The translations under genes were made by a program, and so were the position numbers. Positions 48,574 to 60,395 of a stretch of 64,000 nt of DNA are shown piece after piece; the first letter of the stretch is position 1, and every line of letters starts with the position of its first letter. The DNA is from Cephalopachus bancanus (Eukaryota; Chordata; Mammalia; Primates; Tarsiidae), in NCBI GenBank assembly GCA_027257055.1, contig JAPVLO010001009.1:62001-126000 (forward strand), read 5' to 3'. The notes under the pieces were generated by a model, which was given only the letters and a program-made list of their open reading frames with translations, did no database searches and was not told the DNA's origin.

Positions 48574-48865
48574 GTTTTTTTTTTTTTTTTGAGTTGGAGT
48601 CTCACTCTGTCACCCAGACTGGAGTGCAGTGGCTGCTCCCAGCCACCGCATCCTCGACCTGCTGGGCTCCGGCGATCTTTCCACCTCAGCCTTCCGAGTA
48701 GCCAGAATTACAGGCGCGCACTACCACGCCCGGCTAATTTTTTGATTTATTGTAGAGATGAGGTCTCGCCTGCCCAGGTGGGTCTCGAACCCGCGGGCTC
48801 AGGCAATCCACTCACCTCAGCCTCCCAAGGACGTGGGATTACAGGCTGAGCCACTGAGACCGGCT
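48574..48865 (-). repeat. Young-type Alu
   Basis: AACATCTGG target duplications at about 48564 and 48866; intermediate CCTGCCCAGG junction. Confidence 0.94.
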
Positions 48866-49170
48866 AACATCTGGTTTTAAGTTGGATAAATCTGAATTTA
48901 TTGAATATGAGACTTCACAGAACCGTTTGAATGCAACTCATTAATTTGACAAGACAAAATAAAGTTATTCACACTTGTCTGTGTTAACTGCCAAGAAAGA
49001 CATGATGGAAATCTTTTGTCAACATAATCAACTTGAGTTTATTAAATTTAATTTTGCCATTCGATTAATTTATATCCCATTTTAAACTGCAGAGCATACT
49101 TGATTCAAGTTATACCAGCAATGAACAAGTCTGAAAATAGCCAGAAATGAAACCTGAGAACAAAGTACAG

Positions 49171-49411
49171 TTGACCCTTGAACAACTTGGGTTTGAGCTG
49201 TGCAGGTTCACTTATATGCGGATTTGTTTTTTCCCAATAGCTTGAAAATACAGTATTTGCTGCATGTGAAGCCCAAGTATTTATAGAGGGCAGCTCTTCA
49301 TACATTCAGGTTCTGCAAGAACTACTTTGGGACTTGAATGTGAACAGACTCAGGTATATGTGTAGGGATCCAAGACGAACCCTCTGCATATACTGAGGGA
49401 TGCCTGTAGTT
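49171..49411 (+). repeat. Tigger-like DNA transposon remnant
   Basis: Left end CAGTTGACCCTTGAACAACT and GCGGATTTGTTTTTTCCC; right end ATACTGAGGGATGCCTGTAG. These are typical pogo/Tigger non-autonomous ends. Confidence 0.75.
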
Positions 49412-50209
49412 TGTTCAACAGACACACTACTCATCCTTGCGACTGAAATCACATTTCATATTTTCACAAGCAAGTTTGTAAACAGTATTAACACAGTCCT
49501 ACACTTATTAACACAAACTTTTAACAAGTTGAAGAGGAAAAGGAATCAAATGCTAACAAAACACTAAAAGAAACTTTACACAGAATTGTTTCCCTGATAA
49601 TTCATGTTAACATGAACTATCTAGGTTTTTAAAATACGTGATGAGACGTACTTTACTGTACTGCATACTATGTGACTGGTCAACCAGGAATGCTTTAAAG
49701 AGTAGGATTTTTTAAAAACAAACTATCCATAAGACAAATAGCCTATTCAACAAGCTGGGGAAGTGGGGAAGCTGAGGGAGAAAGCAATGGGTGGGAATGC
49801 TTCAGATTTTTGCCCTGGGGAGGAAGGCACTTAGCAGCAACCACAGAGCTTTAAAAGAGGTCAAGTCAAAGTCCCAGAGGCCTGATGGACAGCAAGCTGC
49901 AGCCCTGCGCAAGTCAGGACAGCAGAATCTGTGATGAAGCCTAGCAGTTCACCTGCATAGAAAGGAAAGAAGCAAATGTTCAGAGAAGAAAGACTATCAC
50001 AAGAACTTGGAAACACCGACTCTTGAAATGTTTTGATGTGTTCCGGTTTCCTTTTCCAGGTCTCAACTATGGGCCTGTAGAAATCATGCTTCCTGAGCAT
50101 CCCCTCACACCACGCAGTTTGCCTTCACCTGAGCTCACCTAAGACCCATTCTTCATCTGGAAGAGGCTAACCACAATGCCAAGACATTAAGAATCAGGAA
50201 AATATTTGC
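49412..50209. other. KTN1 intron 1, nothing recognised
   Basis: Unique-looking sequence; no exon or repeat recognised. Confidence 0.45.
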
Positions 50210-50370
50210 ATTCCTTTAGCCCAATAATCCCAATTCTTTATTCCAAGAAATTTGCAACAAAAAGCATATATAAAGATACTCATAGCAGTTTTACATAAAA
50301 AGTGAAAAAAGACATACAACGATCAACATCAGAATAGTTTAAATTGGCAAATATTGACTTGAAGTATTGG
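50210..50370 (+). repeat. Possible L1 3' ORF2 fragment
   Basis: CCCAATTCTTTATTCCAAGA, AAAGATACTCATAGCAGTTT and ACAACGATCAACATCAG follow old L1 wording. Confidence 0.5.
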
Positions 50371-50570
50371 TATTAAAACTATTAATACTAAGACTTTTTG
50401 TTAAATTATTCAATTCAATGCTAAAACATCAAAAATCATTTTACTTGTATGATCAAAACACTGTTATATAAGTTCAATAACTAAGAATTGTGCCAGAATC
50501 CCACCTGTCTTTTATTTTAGTCTTAAATTTTGTTGGTTTATGAGACTATTCATAAAATGTTCCATTCTTT

Positions 50571-50984
50571 TTTTTTGAGTTGGAGTCTCACTCTGTCGCC
50601 CCCACTGGAGTGCAGTGGCTGCTCCCAGCCACTGCAGCCTCCACCCACTGGGCTCCGGCAATCCTTCAGCCTCAACCTTCCGAGTAGCCGGAATTACAGG
50701 CACGCGCTACCATGCCCGGCTGATTTTTTGATTTACTGTAGAGATGAGGTTTTTTTGTTTTGTTTTGTTTTGGTTTTTTTTTAGTTGGAGTCTCACTCTG
50801 TCGCCCAGACTGGAGTGCAGTGGCCGCTCCCGGCCACCGCAGCCTCGATCTGCTGGGCTCCGGCGATCCTTCCGCCTTGGTCTCACCAAGTTGCCCAGGC
50901 GGGTCTCGAACCCACGGGCTCAGGCAATCCACTCACCTCAGCCTCCCAAAGCGTGGGATTACAGGCTTAGCCACCAAGCCCGGC
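50571..50984 (-). repeat. Composite of two Alus inside one target duplication
   Basis: AAATGTTCCATTCTTT occurs at both outer ends. Inside, an outer Alu is interrupted at GAGATGAG (about 50752) by an inner Alu's T-tract and right arm (to about 50877), then its left arm resumes with GGTCTCACCAAGTTGCCC. Confidence 0.9.
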
Positions 50985-51424
50985 TAAATGTTCCATTCTT
51001 TTTTACTAAAGAAAGGCAAATTGAGTGAGTGCTTAACGAATACCACAATACCTACTGATATGCCTTAGGTTCCTATTATACCTATGGGCACCAGAGTTAT
51101 ACAAGGAAGAAAAAGAAGACATAAAGGGGATAGGAATGAAACTGAGGGGAATTCAGGGAAGAGGAAACACAGGAAGAAACTTAGGAGGGAGGCACCATAG
51201 GAAAACAAAGGGAAGGGGAAGACAAGGTTGAGACAAAATTAATTTAGCTCTTGGTGATAAGAAACAGGACCCAAAAATTTCCTAAGCCCACAGTATGTAA
51301 TTCAATGTTCAACTGATAAACATGGAGACATGTAGAGGCTCAGGTTTTGAGATGTGCTGGCAAAAATCACCACGTTCGTGATTTCTCCCATATTAGCACG
51401 TGCCCTTTGTAATATTTTGTTTTT

Positions 51425-51620
51425 CTTTTTCAGATGTGGGCTCTCTCTACATATAAGCGTGATCGTAGCTCACTGCACCCTCCAACTCCTGGACTCCAGC
51501 GATCCCTCCCCTCAAGTCCACTCCCCTAAGACCATCCCTACCCCAGCCCACCTCAGCCCACCCTAGCCTTAGCCTCCCAGGTGGCTGGGACTACAGGTAT
51601 GTGCCATGGAGCCAAGCTTT
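51425..51620 (-). repeat. Old Alu-left-monomer (FLAM-like) element
   Basis: GTGATCGTAGCTCACTGCAC, CAACTCCTGGACTCCAGCGA, GGCTGGGACTACAGGTATG are 7SL/FLAM features. A C-rich stretch (about 51510-51565) is expanded in the middle. Confidence 0.75.
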
Positions 51621-51639
51621 TTCTTTGTAATATTATCTT

Positions 51640-54024
51640 TTTAACCTAATCACACATAAATCTTAATAGATTCCTATCTGAATTCAATAAACAGCCAGTG
51701 GCTGTAAACAGGATTTCTCTGTCAAGTAAACCAGGAGAGAAATATCCATGGAATGGTAAAAAGCACAAGCTACTCCCAAACCACATTCCACACCAGTGTC
51801 TTTCATCTTTTACTGGGACATAAATCCTTTAAGAAACTGATAAAAGATACTGACCTTCTTTCAAAAGAAGAAAAAGTGTCCATACTCACTAAGGCTTACA
51901 TTTTATCTCAGTAGGTTTGTGAACTCCATGAAGGGTATATGCATGGATCCCAGGTTTAAAACCCTGTTCTAGAATGAGTTTTTATTCCTGCCCTATCCTT
52001 ACAGAACTCCAAAAATAGTAACTGTAATAAGTTAACAATATGGAAAATAATATGTAAGTCCTGTGTTTCATCAGAGTATGTATTGCAAATACCAATCATA
52101 TAGTTTTAAAGTTCTATTTATTCACTATCCTATAGCTTACATTTCTTCACACAAAAACCTGAGTTAAATTGTGTAAACGTCTCAGAAAGCAAATGGCCTG
52201 TTTATATTAATATATCAAATATGTAAAACAAAATTTAAAGTGATATATAAACCTGGGGGCAATTATTAGAATTTCAATGGAACTGCTTAACCAAAAAGAA
52301 TAAATTATATACATAAAGATAGATACACTGTTTCTATAATGGCAAACAATGGCACTGTCTCAGTGTGGGACATCTATAGAAACATTCCACAACTATTGAC
52401 AATAGTTAAGACTATGTGACACAGCAAGGGACATTGCACAGCAAAAAGGCCACACATTAGTTATGTTGAGCACAACAATTATACATACATAGTCTGAGAC
52501 TAAGCAGAAAAATGAGTCTCACTGGCTTTTTGAAAGAGTGAGATAATAAATATTTTAATGTATAGTTAATTGTTCAACTTTTTAAATTTATTCCATATTA
52601 AAACAATAATTTAAGTAACCAGCCCTAATGCACAATAACACTTTAAAAAGTTTAAATAAAAACACAAAAAGAATTGTTGCTTACATATGAGAAAAAAACT
52701 GAAGCAGTTTTGTTAAGTATATTATTAAATTTCAAGTAAATGTAAGAATTTCGAATTTTATTTTCTTACTACTATGGTGTTTTGATGGCACTTACTTCTG
52801 CTATCCTTTTCTCCAAACTAAGAGAGCATTTATTTTTAATGACACACAAAAATAAATTTTATACATTTTTCTATTTAATTGATAAAATTATATCAGTTGT
52901 GGTTACTAAAAAGAACTATTGGGAAAAATTTAACAAATTGAAATTCAAGACTGAAATCTGAACTGAAAGTCTTTTTCCACTGATGTATATCAAATAACAT
53001 GCAAGCAAGAAGACACATTTCTAAAAAAACAAAAACAATAAATGAAGAGGAAAAGGTAGTTTTCAACCTAGGAATGCATAATTTCATAAAAACTCTTGTA
53101 TAAATCAATAATGTCTGAACAACTAAATGAATACATCTTTCAAGATATACAGGCTCCCAGAGTCTACAAGAGCTTTACTTAACGTAAAACATATGACTAA
53201 AAGTAGCTGTGAGGTCTAAGTTGAAATCTATTATTACAGGTTCTTTGTAAAAATAATGTTCATAAGTAAAAAAAAAAACTATCTGTAATCTGATCACACC
53301 GAACCTAAATACTTTGCATTCCAAACATGCCACTATTCATACCATGTTTCCGTTTCTTTAAACCCACAATAACATCTTATGTTGTTTTTTAAATGGACAA
53401 GTTAATCTTTTAAGAAAAATGGTTTATTTATGGTAAGTACTCTACAGTGATTAAAAAGTATTATTGGTGGCCAAGTAATAATTTAATCAGATTTCCATTC
53501 CAGAAAAGAATTACCTACAACATTTAATGAACTTCTCCAGCTAAAATTAAACATTAGGCATGTGGGAAGTATTTGCTGACCTTCAAATACAGTATTGTTA
53601 TATTTCAGATATACATCCTGAGCAAATGATGTTAAGATGGGTAAATAGCAATATAATGAAACACTAAGATGGAAGTCAAGAGTCCTGGTTTCTGGCCCCA
53701 ATTCTGCTTTTGCTCAGTCTTCCCTAAAATTTGGTTTCCATGAGTTTCTTCTTATACGGCTTTACAGTCCAAGCTACTTGCATGACCTTGAATATGGCAG
53801 CCAAAAAATTTAAGTGGTCCCAAGTTGGTGATGCCTAGGAGTACAAATGGCAGAAACAAATGTATATCCTCTCTGACAGAATCCTTCCTCAAGCCAAGTT
53901 CCTTGAAACTTTCAAAGACTGTCATCCATAAATGAGCCCACAAAACAAAATGAGAGAACATGTGATAAGCCACCATGAGGCAAGATGCAGCAAAGACAAA
54001 CTGAAGAATTAGGTCCCCAAAAAT
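51640..54024. other. KTN1 intron 1, long stretch without recognised elements
   Basis: About 2.4 kb of AT-rich sequence. A weak MIR-like stretch may be at 53660-53760 (AGAGTCCTGGTTTCTGGCCC). Confidence 0.45.
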
Positions 54025-54034
54025 TTAAGATGCA

Positions 54035-54325
54035 GCCGGGCTCGGTGGCTCAGCTGTAATCCCAGCACTTTGGGAGGCCAAGGCGAGTGGATTGCCTGAG
54101 CCCACGGGTTCGTGACCTGCCCGGGCAACTCGGCGAGACCTCGTCTCCACGATAAATCAAAAACTAGCCGGGCGTGGTAGTACACGCCTGTAGTTCCAGT
54201 TACTTGGAAGGCTGAGGCGGAAGGAGCACTGGAGCCCAGCAGGTTGAGTCTGCAGTGACCGTGAGCATACCACTGCACTCCAGTCTGGGCGACAGAGTGA
54301 GACTCCAACTAAAAAAAAAAAAGAC
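54035..54325 (+). repeat. Young-type Alu
   Basis: TTAAGATGCA target duplications at 54025-54034 and 54326-54335. Long CAACTCGGCGAGACC junction; one more base lost in the A-box (GGCTCAGCTGTAATC). Confidence 0.95.
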
Positions 54326-54622
54326 TTAAGATGCAGGAATTAACAGATATAGATTACACATAAAGAAATAAGAGGGAATCTGGAAAATGAGCCAAGGACA
54401 TAAACTATCAAAAGTGACTGGGCAAATCTAGTTTTTGTCTTATAAAAACAATCAAAATTCAGTATCTAATGGCCAGGTTAAAAACAGGTACCAGGAGACT
54501 TAACTGAAATGACTTCCAATAGTCCAAACAGACATAGACCAAATAGTCAAATCAAGTCAGTGCCGACAGGAATACGTGGGTAGACAACTGACAAGAAAAG
54601 GCACTATTTGGAAGTGAGTGCA

Positions 54623-54891
54623 GACTGGACACAAGGGCTCACCCCTATAACCCTAGCGCTTTGGGAGGCCAAGGAGTTGGAGAAGAGCCTGGGCAACATA
54701 GTGAAACCTTGTCTCTTAAAAAAAAACTTCTCCAGGCATGGTAGTATACCTGTAGTCCCAGCTACCGAGGAGGCTGAGGGGGCAGGTGGAACCTTTTAGC
54801 CCAGGAGTTTGAGGCTATGTTGAGACATGATCATGCTACTGCACTACAGTCTGGGCAACAGAATGAGACTACAACTCAAAAAAAAAAAAAC
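54623..54891 (+). repeat. Old Alu
   Basis: GGGCTCACCCCTATAACCCT, GAGCCTGGGCAACATAGTGA, CTACTGCACTACAGTCTGGG. Confidence 0.88.
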
Positions 54892-54980
54892 AATTCCTAC
54901 ATGCCTTGCTTGGAAGATTCCACACATGATGAGACCCCCTGCCGAGATCAAGAATATAAGAGCAGGTTCATGTCTGGGAG

Positions 54981-55297
54981 ATTTTTTTTGTTTTTGTTTT
55001 TTGGTTTTTTTTTGGCATCGGGGTCTCACTCTGTTGCCCAGGTTAGAGTGCAGCAGCATGATAATGACTTTTCACGGCCTTGACATCCTGGGCTCAGGCA
55101 ATCCTTCCACCTCAGCCTCCTAAGTAGCTGGGACTACAGGCACACACCACCACACTGGCTTATTTTTCTAATTTGTTTTATAGAGACGAGGTCTCGCTAT
55201 GTGTCTGGGCTGGTCTCAAACTTCTAGGCTCAAGCAATTCTCCTGCCTTGGCCTCCCAAAGTGCTGGGACTACAACGTGAGACATGGCACCCAGTCT
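54981..55297 (-). repeat. Old Alu
   Basis: Mixed T/G tail, GGGGTCTCACTCTGTTGCCC to GTGAGACATGGCACCCAGTC. Confidence 0.88.
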
Positions 55298-55554
55298 CCG
55301 GGGGTTTTAGATATGATTTTGAAGAATATAAAGGACAACCACCACCTACAGAAGATCAACAGACAATTAAGTAGGAAAAATAAGCAGTGAGAAGCTACCA
55401 TGGATTCTAAATCAGGCAGCCAAAGCAAATACTTTCTCAAGTTCCATTTAAAGCACTTTACCTTTTCCCATCCATCTAATCTAAAAACCTCCACCTATGT
55501 ATGATACTCATATCCTATTAATATCATTTCAACTACTGTCTTCCATAGTAACCT

Positions 55555-57120
55555 TTATTATTCATTCATTCAGCTATTTAGCATTGATTATATGTCAGCA
55601 TTGTTCTGGGGCACGCTGAACTAACAGCAGGAAAAGGGCCACAAACCCTGCACTTAAGAGTTAACACTCTACTAAAGGGAAGGTGGACCAACAATTAACA
55701 TGCAATCTAGAGAAGCAAGAAGAGTGACAAGCAGGAAAGATGAACTCAGAGCACAATCTAGAGTAGAATGGTCAGGGAGAATTTCCTTCAAAAAAATGAC
55801 ATTTCCAAGAAGACCCGAAGTGAGGGACAGAGCCCTGCCACTGTGTGTATCTACATGAAGAGCAGAATGGAGTGAATGAGTGAAGACCAAGCACATCATC
55901 ATGAGTCAGAAACAAGCCACCTGAGCAAGAGCAGTGAAGACAGTGTGGTTCAGGCAGAACTAACAAGAAAAGCAGATGGTGTCAGAGAGCACTGGAAGGG
56001 ATTAGAAAGTGTGGGTAACAAATCAAGACAGTCTCTTGCAAGATGTTGGAAGGACTACGGCTAGTACTTTCAGCAGCAATATGGGAAACCAGTGAAGGGT
56101 TCTGAGTAGGGATGGATGCAGGGAGAAAGTGAAAGCAGGGAAAACTAAGAGACAACTGAAATAATACAGAGACGATGAAAGCAAGTTGGCACCAGGCGAA
56201 GAGGTCAAATTCTGGATATATTATAAAGGGAGAGCCAAGGTGATTTACTGATGGACTAGATGTGGAGTATGAGAAAACAAACAAAGCCAAAGACAATTCC
56301 AAAGCATTCAGAGAAGACCAAAAACAACAGAGTTGCCCTTTACTGAAATAGGGAAAATGTGTCAGGGACATGGTTGGGGTTGAAGACCGGGAGGGAGGTT
56401 ATTAGGTAGGTGGAGATGTCCAGGAGACAGCTAAATAAAAGTGTCAGGTAGCCAAATGAGAAGTGCAGGCTGGAGATATAAATCTGAAATGGACTATATT
56501 TAAAGCCATAAGCTTGGATAAAATCCCAGAAGAATGGGTATAAATAGAGACCAGGTCCCAAGACTGAGCCCTTGGGCAATTCAACAACAGGAAAATGAAG
56601 AACTCACAAAGGAGACTGAGGAGAGGTAGAAGAAAAATTAGGAGCATGCTGGTTTGGATGCTAGACAAATAAAGTGTGTCAAGGAGGAGAGGGGAATCAG
56701 TGCTGTCCAGTGGTGTTGGTAAGTAAAATACAATAAAAACTAGAAATTGACTTTTGGATTTAGCAACACAGACATTACTAGTGACTTTGACCAAAGCACT
56801 AGAGCGGTAGTGGCCAAAACCTGACAGAAACAAACAAGAGTGAGATGAACTCCAGCAGGTGTGGACAGCTCTTTGGAGCAGCTTTCCTGTGAAGGGCTTC
56901 AGAGAAATGAGATGAAACCCGGGAATGAATATGAGGGTAAGAGTTTGGTTTTTAAAGATGGGTGAAACTGTAGCATGATGATATGCTAACAAGAAAGATT
57001 CAGTAGAAAGGGAAAGACTGATGATACAGAAGTGAGGGGCAATGTTTTCCAACAGTGAGAGAAGGCAGAATTTGGCATACAACTAGATAGAGAGATTGGT
57101 CTTCTATGACTGCACATACA
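55555..57120 (-). repeat. L2 fragment with decayed reverse transcriptase
   Basis: Read on the minus strand, fragments match L2 (CR1-clade) RT: ALVKVTSNVCVAKSKSQFLV, then GSVLGPGLYLYPFF, GFKYSPFQIYISSL and LLDISTYLITSL. The residues at the catalytic YADD position are not kept and frames shift. The plus strand begins with TATTCATTCATTCAG. Confidence 0.75.
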
Positions 57121-58694
57121 GTTCATCTATAGAAATATAAGGAAGGAAGAGTATAAAGGCACAGACACGGGGCAGGCGAGGTTATGATATGGTATAGATA
57201 TTGCACAAATATGATATGGTGTAGACATTTTTTGAAAATGCTCTCCCTAATGCTACCATTCTCTTAATAAAATGGGAAGCAATGTCACTAGTGAGAACAA
57301 AGATAAAAAGGGTGGTGTTGGAGATCCTATAAAACACATTACAATTATTGCAGAATTTTTCACTCTTTATAAAATGGTAGTCATTTGTATTCTCTGAGTG
57401 AAAAACATGTTTAGCAGTGTTCACAAACAGATCTGCTGACTTCAAATGAATTTATGATCTAGCTGATCTAAAAATCAGAGTAAAAAAACCTAACTTGAGT
57501 CTCAACATGGTCCTATTCTTTCAGCTCAAGTACCATGTCTCCAGCTAGTATTCCTCCTAAAATCTCAGAGCACTTACTCTCTATGAATTCAGACATAGAA
57601 TTCTATGAAATACTAGACAGTTTTAATAAATATAGGGAGGCAGCAGCATATCGCAATCTGATAAAGGTAAGAAACAGACAATAATGGAACTCAAAATCTA
57701 AAATAAATCCAAATAGATTTAAAAAATTTAGTTTAAGTTACCTCAAATCAGAAGGCTGTACCATTCAGATCAAATAAAAACATCCAGATAAAGTTTTAAA
57801 CATAAGAAAAAAGCATCAATTACATGAAAACAAAAGAAAATAGGCACATTTTATATAGTTCTATATGTTTAAATGTTTATAAGTATATTCATAGGCAATA
57901 AAAAATTTTAAAAACTCTAATCTACAAATCAATTAAAAAGACAAACAGAATGGGAAAAACAGACAAAGCATTAACCATTTTCTAAAATACCTATCAAAAT
58001 ACAAAAACCCATCTAAATTCCTACTGTCCTAGTCAGTCACTATGCTAAAAGCATAATGGCCCCAGAATGCACAGTAAAATTATAAGATTATCTTTTAAAG
58101 TAAGGTAAAAGAGATTCAAAGTAACCAAAAGACAAAATAATCTAGTAAATCTAACGTTGAGTTCCTCAACATGGAAACTCCATTTACAACATCTTTTCTA
58201 AAATTAACTTTACAGACTACATTAAAATCTCAGAGCTATGGTGCAATTTCTCCTTTTAAACTGCAACACATAGTTATTTCTATGACTCACATCTTATTAA
58301 CACACCCTTAAGTTACTTCAGCAATAAAACCCATTCTAAAGTACTGCTACCTCAATTTGAAATAAATCCAACTAATGCCAAAAATGAGCAATGAAACTGA
58401 ATTTCTCCTTTAAGTATCTTGTCACAACACATGAAATGTCTATTTTCTAATCAAACTTCTTTCCTTTAATATGAGAACAGATAAATCAATTTGAACAGCT
58501 TTGCCAAGAAACTGAAAAAAAACTGCACAGCCAGTAGCGGAAGAAAGCTATATTGATATCCTTTGGACTTTTGCTTACTCATCCAGCCCAAACTAGTCCA
58601 TTTTCTCAGGAAAAGGCACTGCTCATTTAAAAACACTTACATAGGAGATAATCTAGTTACAAGTTTATTCTGCAAAGAATCCTAATTTATAACT
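57121..58694. other. KTN1 intron 1, mostly unrecognised
   Basis: AT-rich; 57690-57975 has L1-like A-rich wording but too weak to call. Confidence 0.4.
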
Positions 58695-58987
58695 TTTTTA
58701 TTTTTTATTTTTTGAGTTAGAGTCTCACTCTGTCGCCCAGACTGGAGTGCAGTGGCCGCTCCCGGCCACCGCAGCCTCCACCTGCTGGGCTCCAGCGATC
58801 CTTCCGCCTCAGCCTTCCAAGTAGCCGGAATTACAGGCATGCGCTACCACGCCCGGCTGATTTTTCTGATTTATTGTAGAGATGAAGTCTCGCTGCCCAA
58901 GCGGGTCTCGAACCCGCGGGCTCAAGAAATCCACTCACCTCATCCTCCCAAAGGCACGGGATTACAGGCTGAGCCACCGAGCCCGGC
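58695..58987 (-). repeat. Young-type Alu
   Basis: CTAATTTATAA on both sides. Short CTGCCCAAGC junction and near-consensus CGAACCCGCGGGCTC. Confidence 0.94.
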
Positions 58988-59380
58988 TCTAATTTATAAT
59001 TTAATTAGACAAACTGAAAACTTGGATACCAAAAAAATTAGTAACTTTTAAAAATATTGTCTTTCAAATCAACACAAAATGTTTTCAAAGACAAAAGAGC
59101 ATAAATCATCAAAACTGCTCAAAAATTAGCATCACAACATGAAACACATACCAATAATGTTAAGTACAAAACAGCTATTCCACACATAGCTTTTCTTTCC
59201 CTAAAATGTACAATCTTGTCTTACTTTTCCTTTCCACAAGATCTCTGGTTTAGAAAGGGCCACCTAAACCAACTACTATCCTAGCCACTCAGATTAGATT
59301 CCAGTCGAATGGTCAGTCAGTTTACACTTGAAAGCCAGGGATGAAAACCTCCCATAAGCCTCTTTCATCTCTCTCTCTCT

Positions 59381-59671
59381 TTTTTTTTTTGCTTCGGAGT
59401 CTCACCATCGCCCAGGTTAGAGGGCAATGGCACGCTCACGGTCACCGCAGCCTCAACCTTCTCGGCTCCAGCGATCCTTCCGCCTCAGCCTTCCAGGTAG
59501 CTGGAACTACAGGCACACGCTACCACGCCAGGCTAATTTTTTTGATTTATTGTAGAGATGAGGTCTCACCAAGTTGCCCAGGCTCATCTCAAATCCCTGA
59601 GTTTAAGCAAACCTCTCACCTTGGACTCCCAAAGTGCTGGGATTACAGGCTTGAGCCACCGTGCCCAGCCC
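59381..59671 (-). repeat. Alu, intermediate type
   Basis: GCTTCGGAGTCTCACCATCG to GAGCCACCGTGCCCAGCC. Long CAAGTTGCCCAGG junction; CTCTTTCATCTC / CTCTTTAATTTC flank it. Confidence 0.9.
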
Positions 59672-60234
59672 TCTTTAATTTCTTTAGGAGAATATTAGAC
59701 CAGTTCTTTGTAGGTTTGAGCCCAAATCTTATCTCCCTATCTTCTTTCAGTGGTCTTATCTCTACCCTAACCTTATCAAATATGTCCAAACCAACTTACC
59801 ACAAGGTAGTCCTATTAACTGATGCTTAAATTTAATTAAATTAAATCTCAATTAAATTTATCAGCAAGCAGAAAACCTACTTCAAATTTTGCCATTCACA
59901 AAAATTTACCTTCCCTTAGGAAAGTTTGGCTAGGGTATTAAAGTTGAACATAATAGGCTAATAAAATAACTCTTAGGTACATCACCTTACGTCATTCAAC
60001 AACTAAAGAACTAAAATGGCCAAATGTTATATTTATCCTTGCTTATCTCCAGAAAAGACATAATACCTAAAAACATCATTTTACAAACTAAACATGAAAC
60101 GTAAATAACAATATCAAATACTATCCAAAATAACCCTAAGTACTGAAAAAGACTTGGCTTATGAAACAAGAATTTTTAAACTTTGCCCAAGAACACCAAA
60201 TAAATGCGAAATAGCCCGAGTACGCACAAAAGGT

Positions 60235-60395
60235 TTAGTATATTATCAGAGTGCCATCTCAAATCAGTAAGTTAAAAAAATGATTTAATAAGTGGTATCG
60301 GCACAAATGACACCCATTTTGAGGAGTCAATTACATATGGATCAAAATTTTAAAGGCTAAAAATTAAACCACAAAAGACCTAGAAGACATGAGGT
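60235..60395 (+). repeat. L1 ORF2 fragment
   Basis: CATCTCAAATCAGTAAG, TTTAATAAGTGGTATCGGCA and AACCACAAAAGACCTAGAAG follow L1 ORF2 wording; no open frame. Confidence 0.6.

Noticed and set aside
56444..57082. 212-codon frame as a new gene
   Set aside because: Pieces match L2 reverse transcriptase, the frame shifts within the element and catalytic residues are lost; kept as a repeat remnant.
59341..59829. 162-codon plus-strand open frame
   Set aside because: Translation of an antisense Alu plus flanking sequence; no homology apart from Alu.
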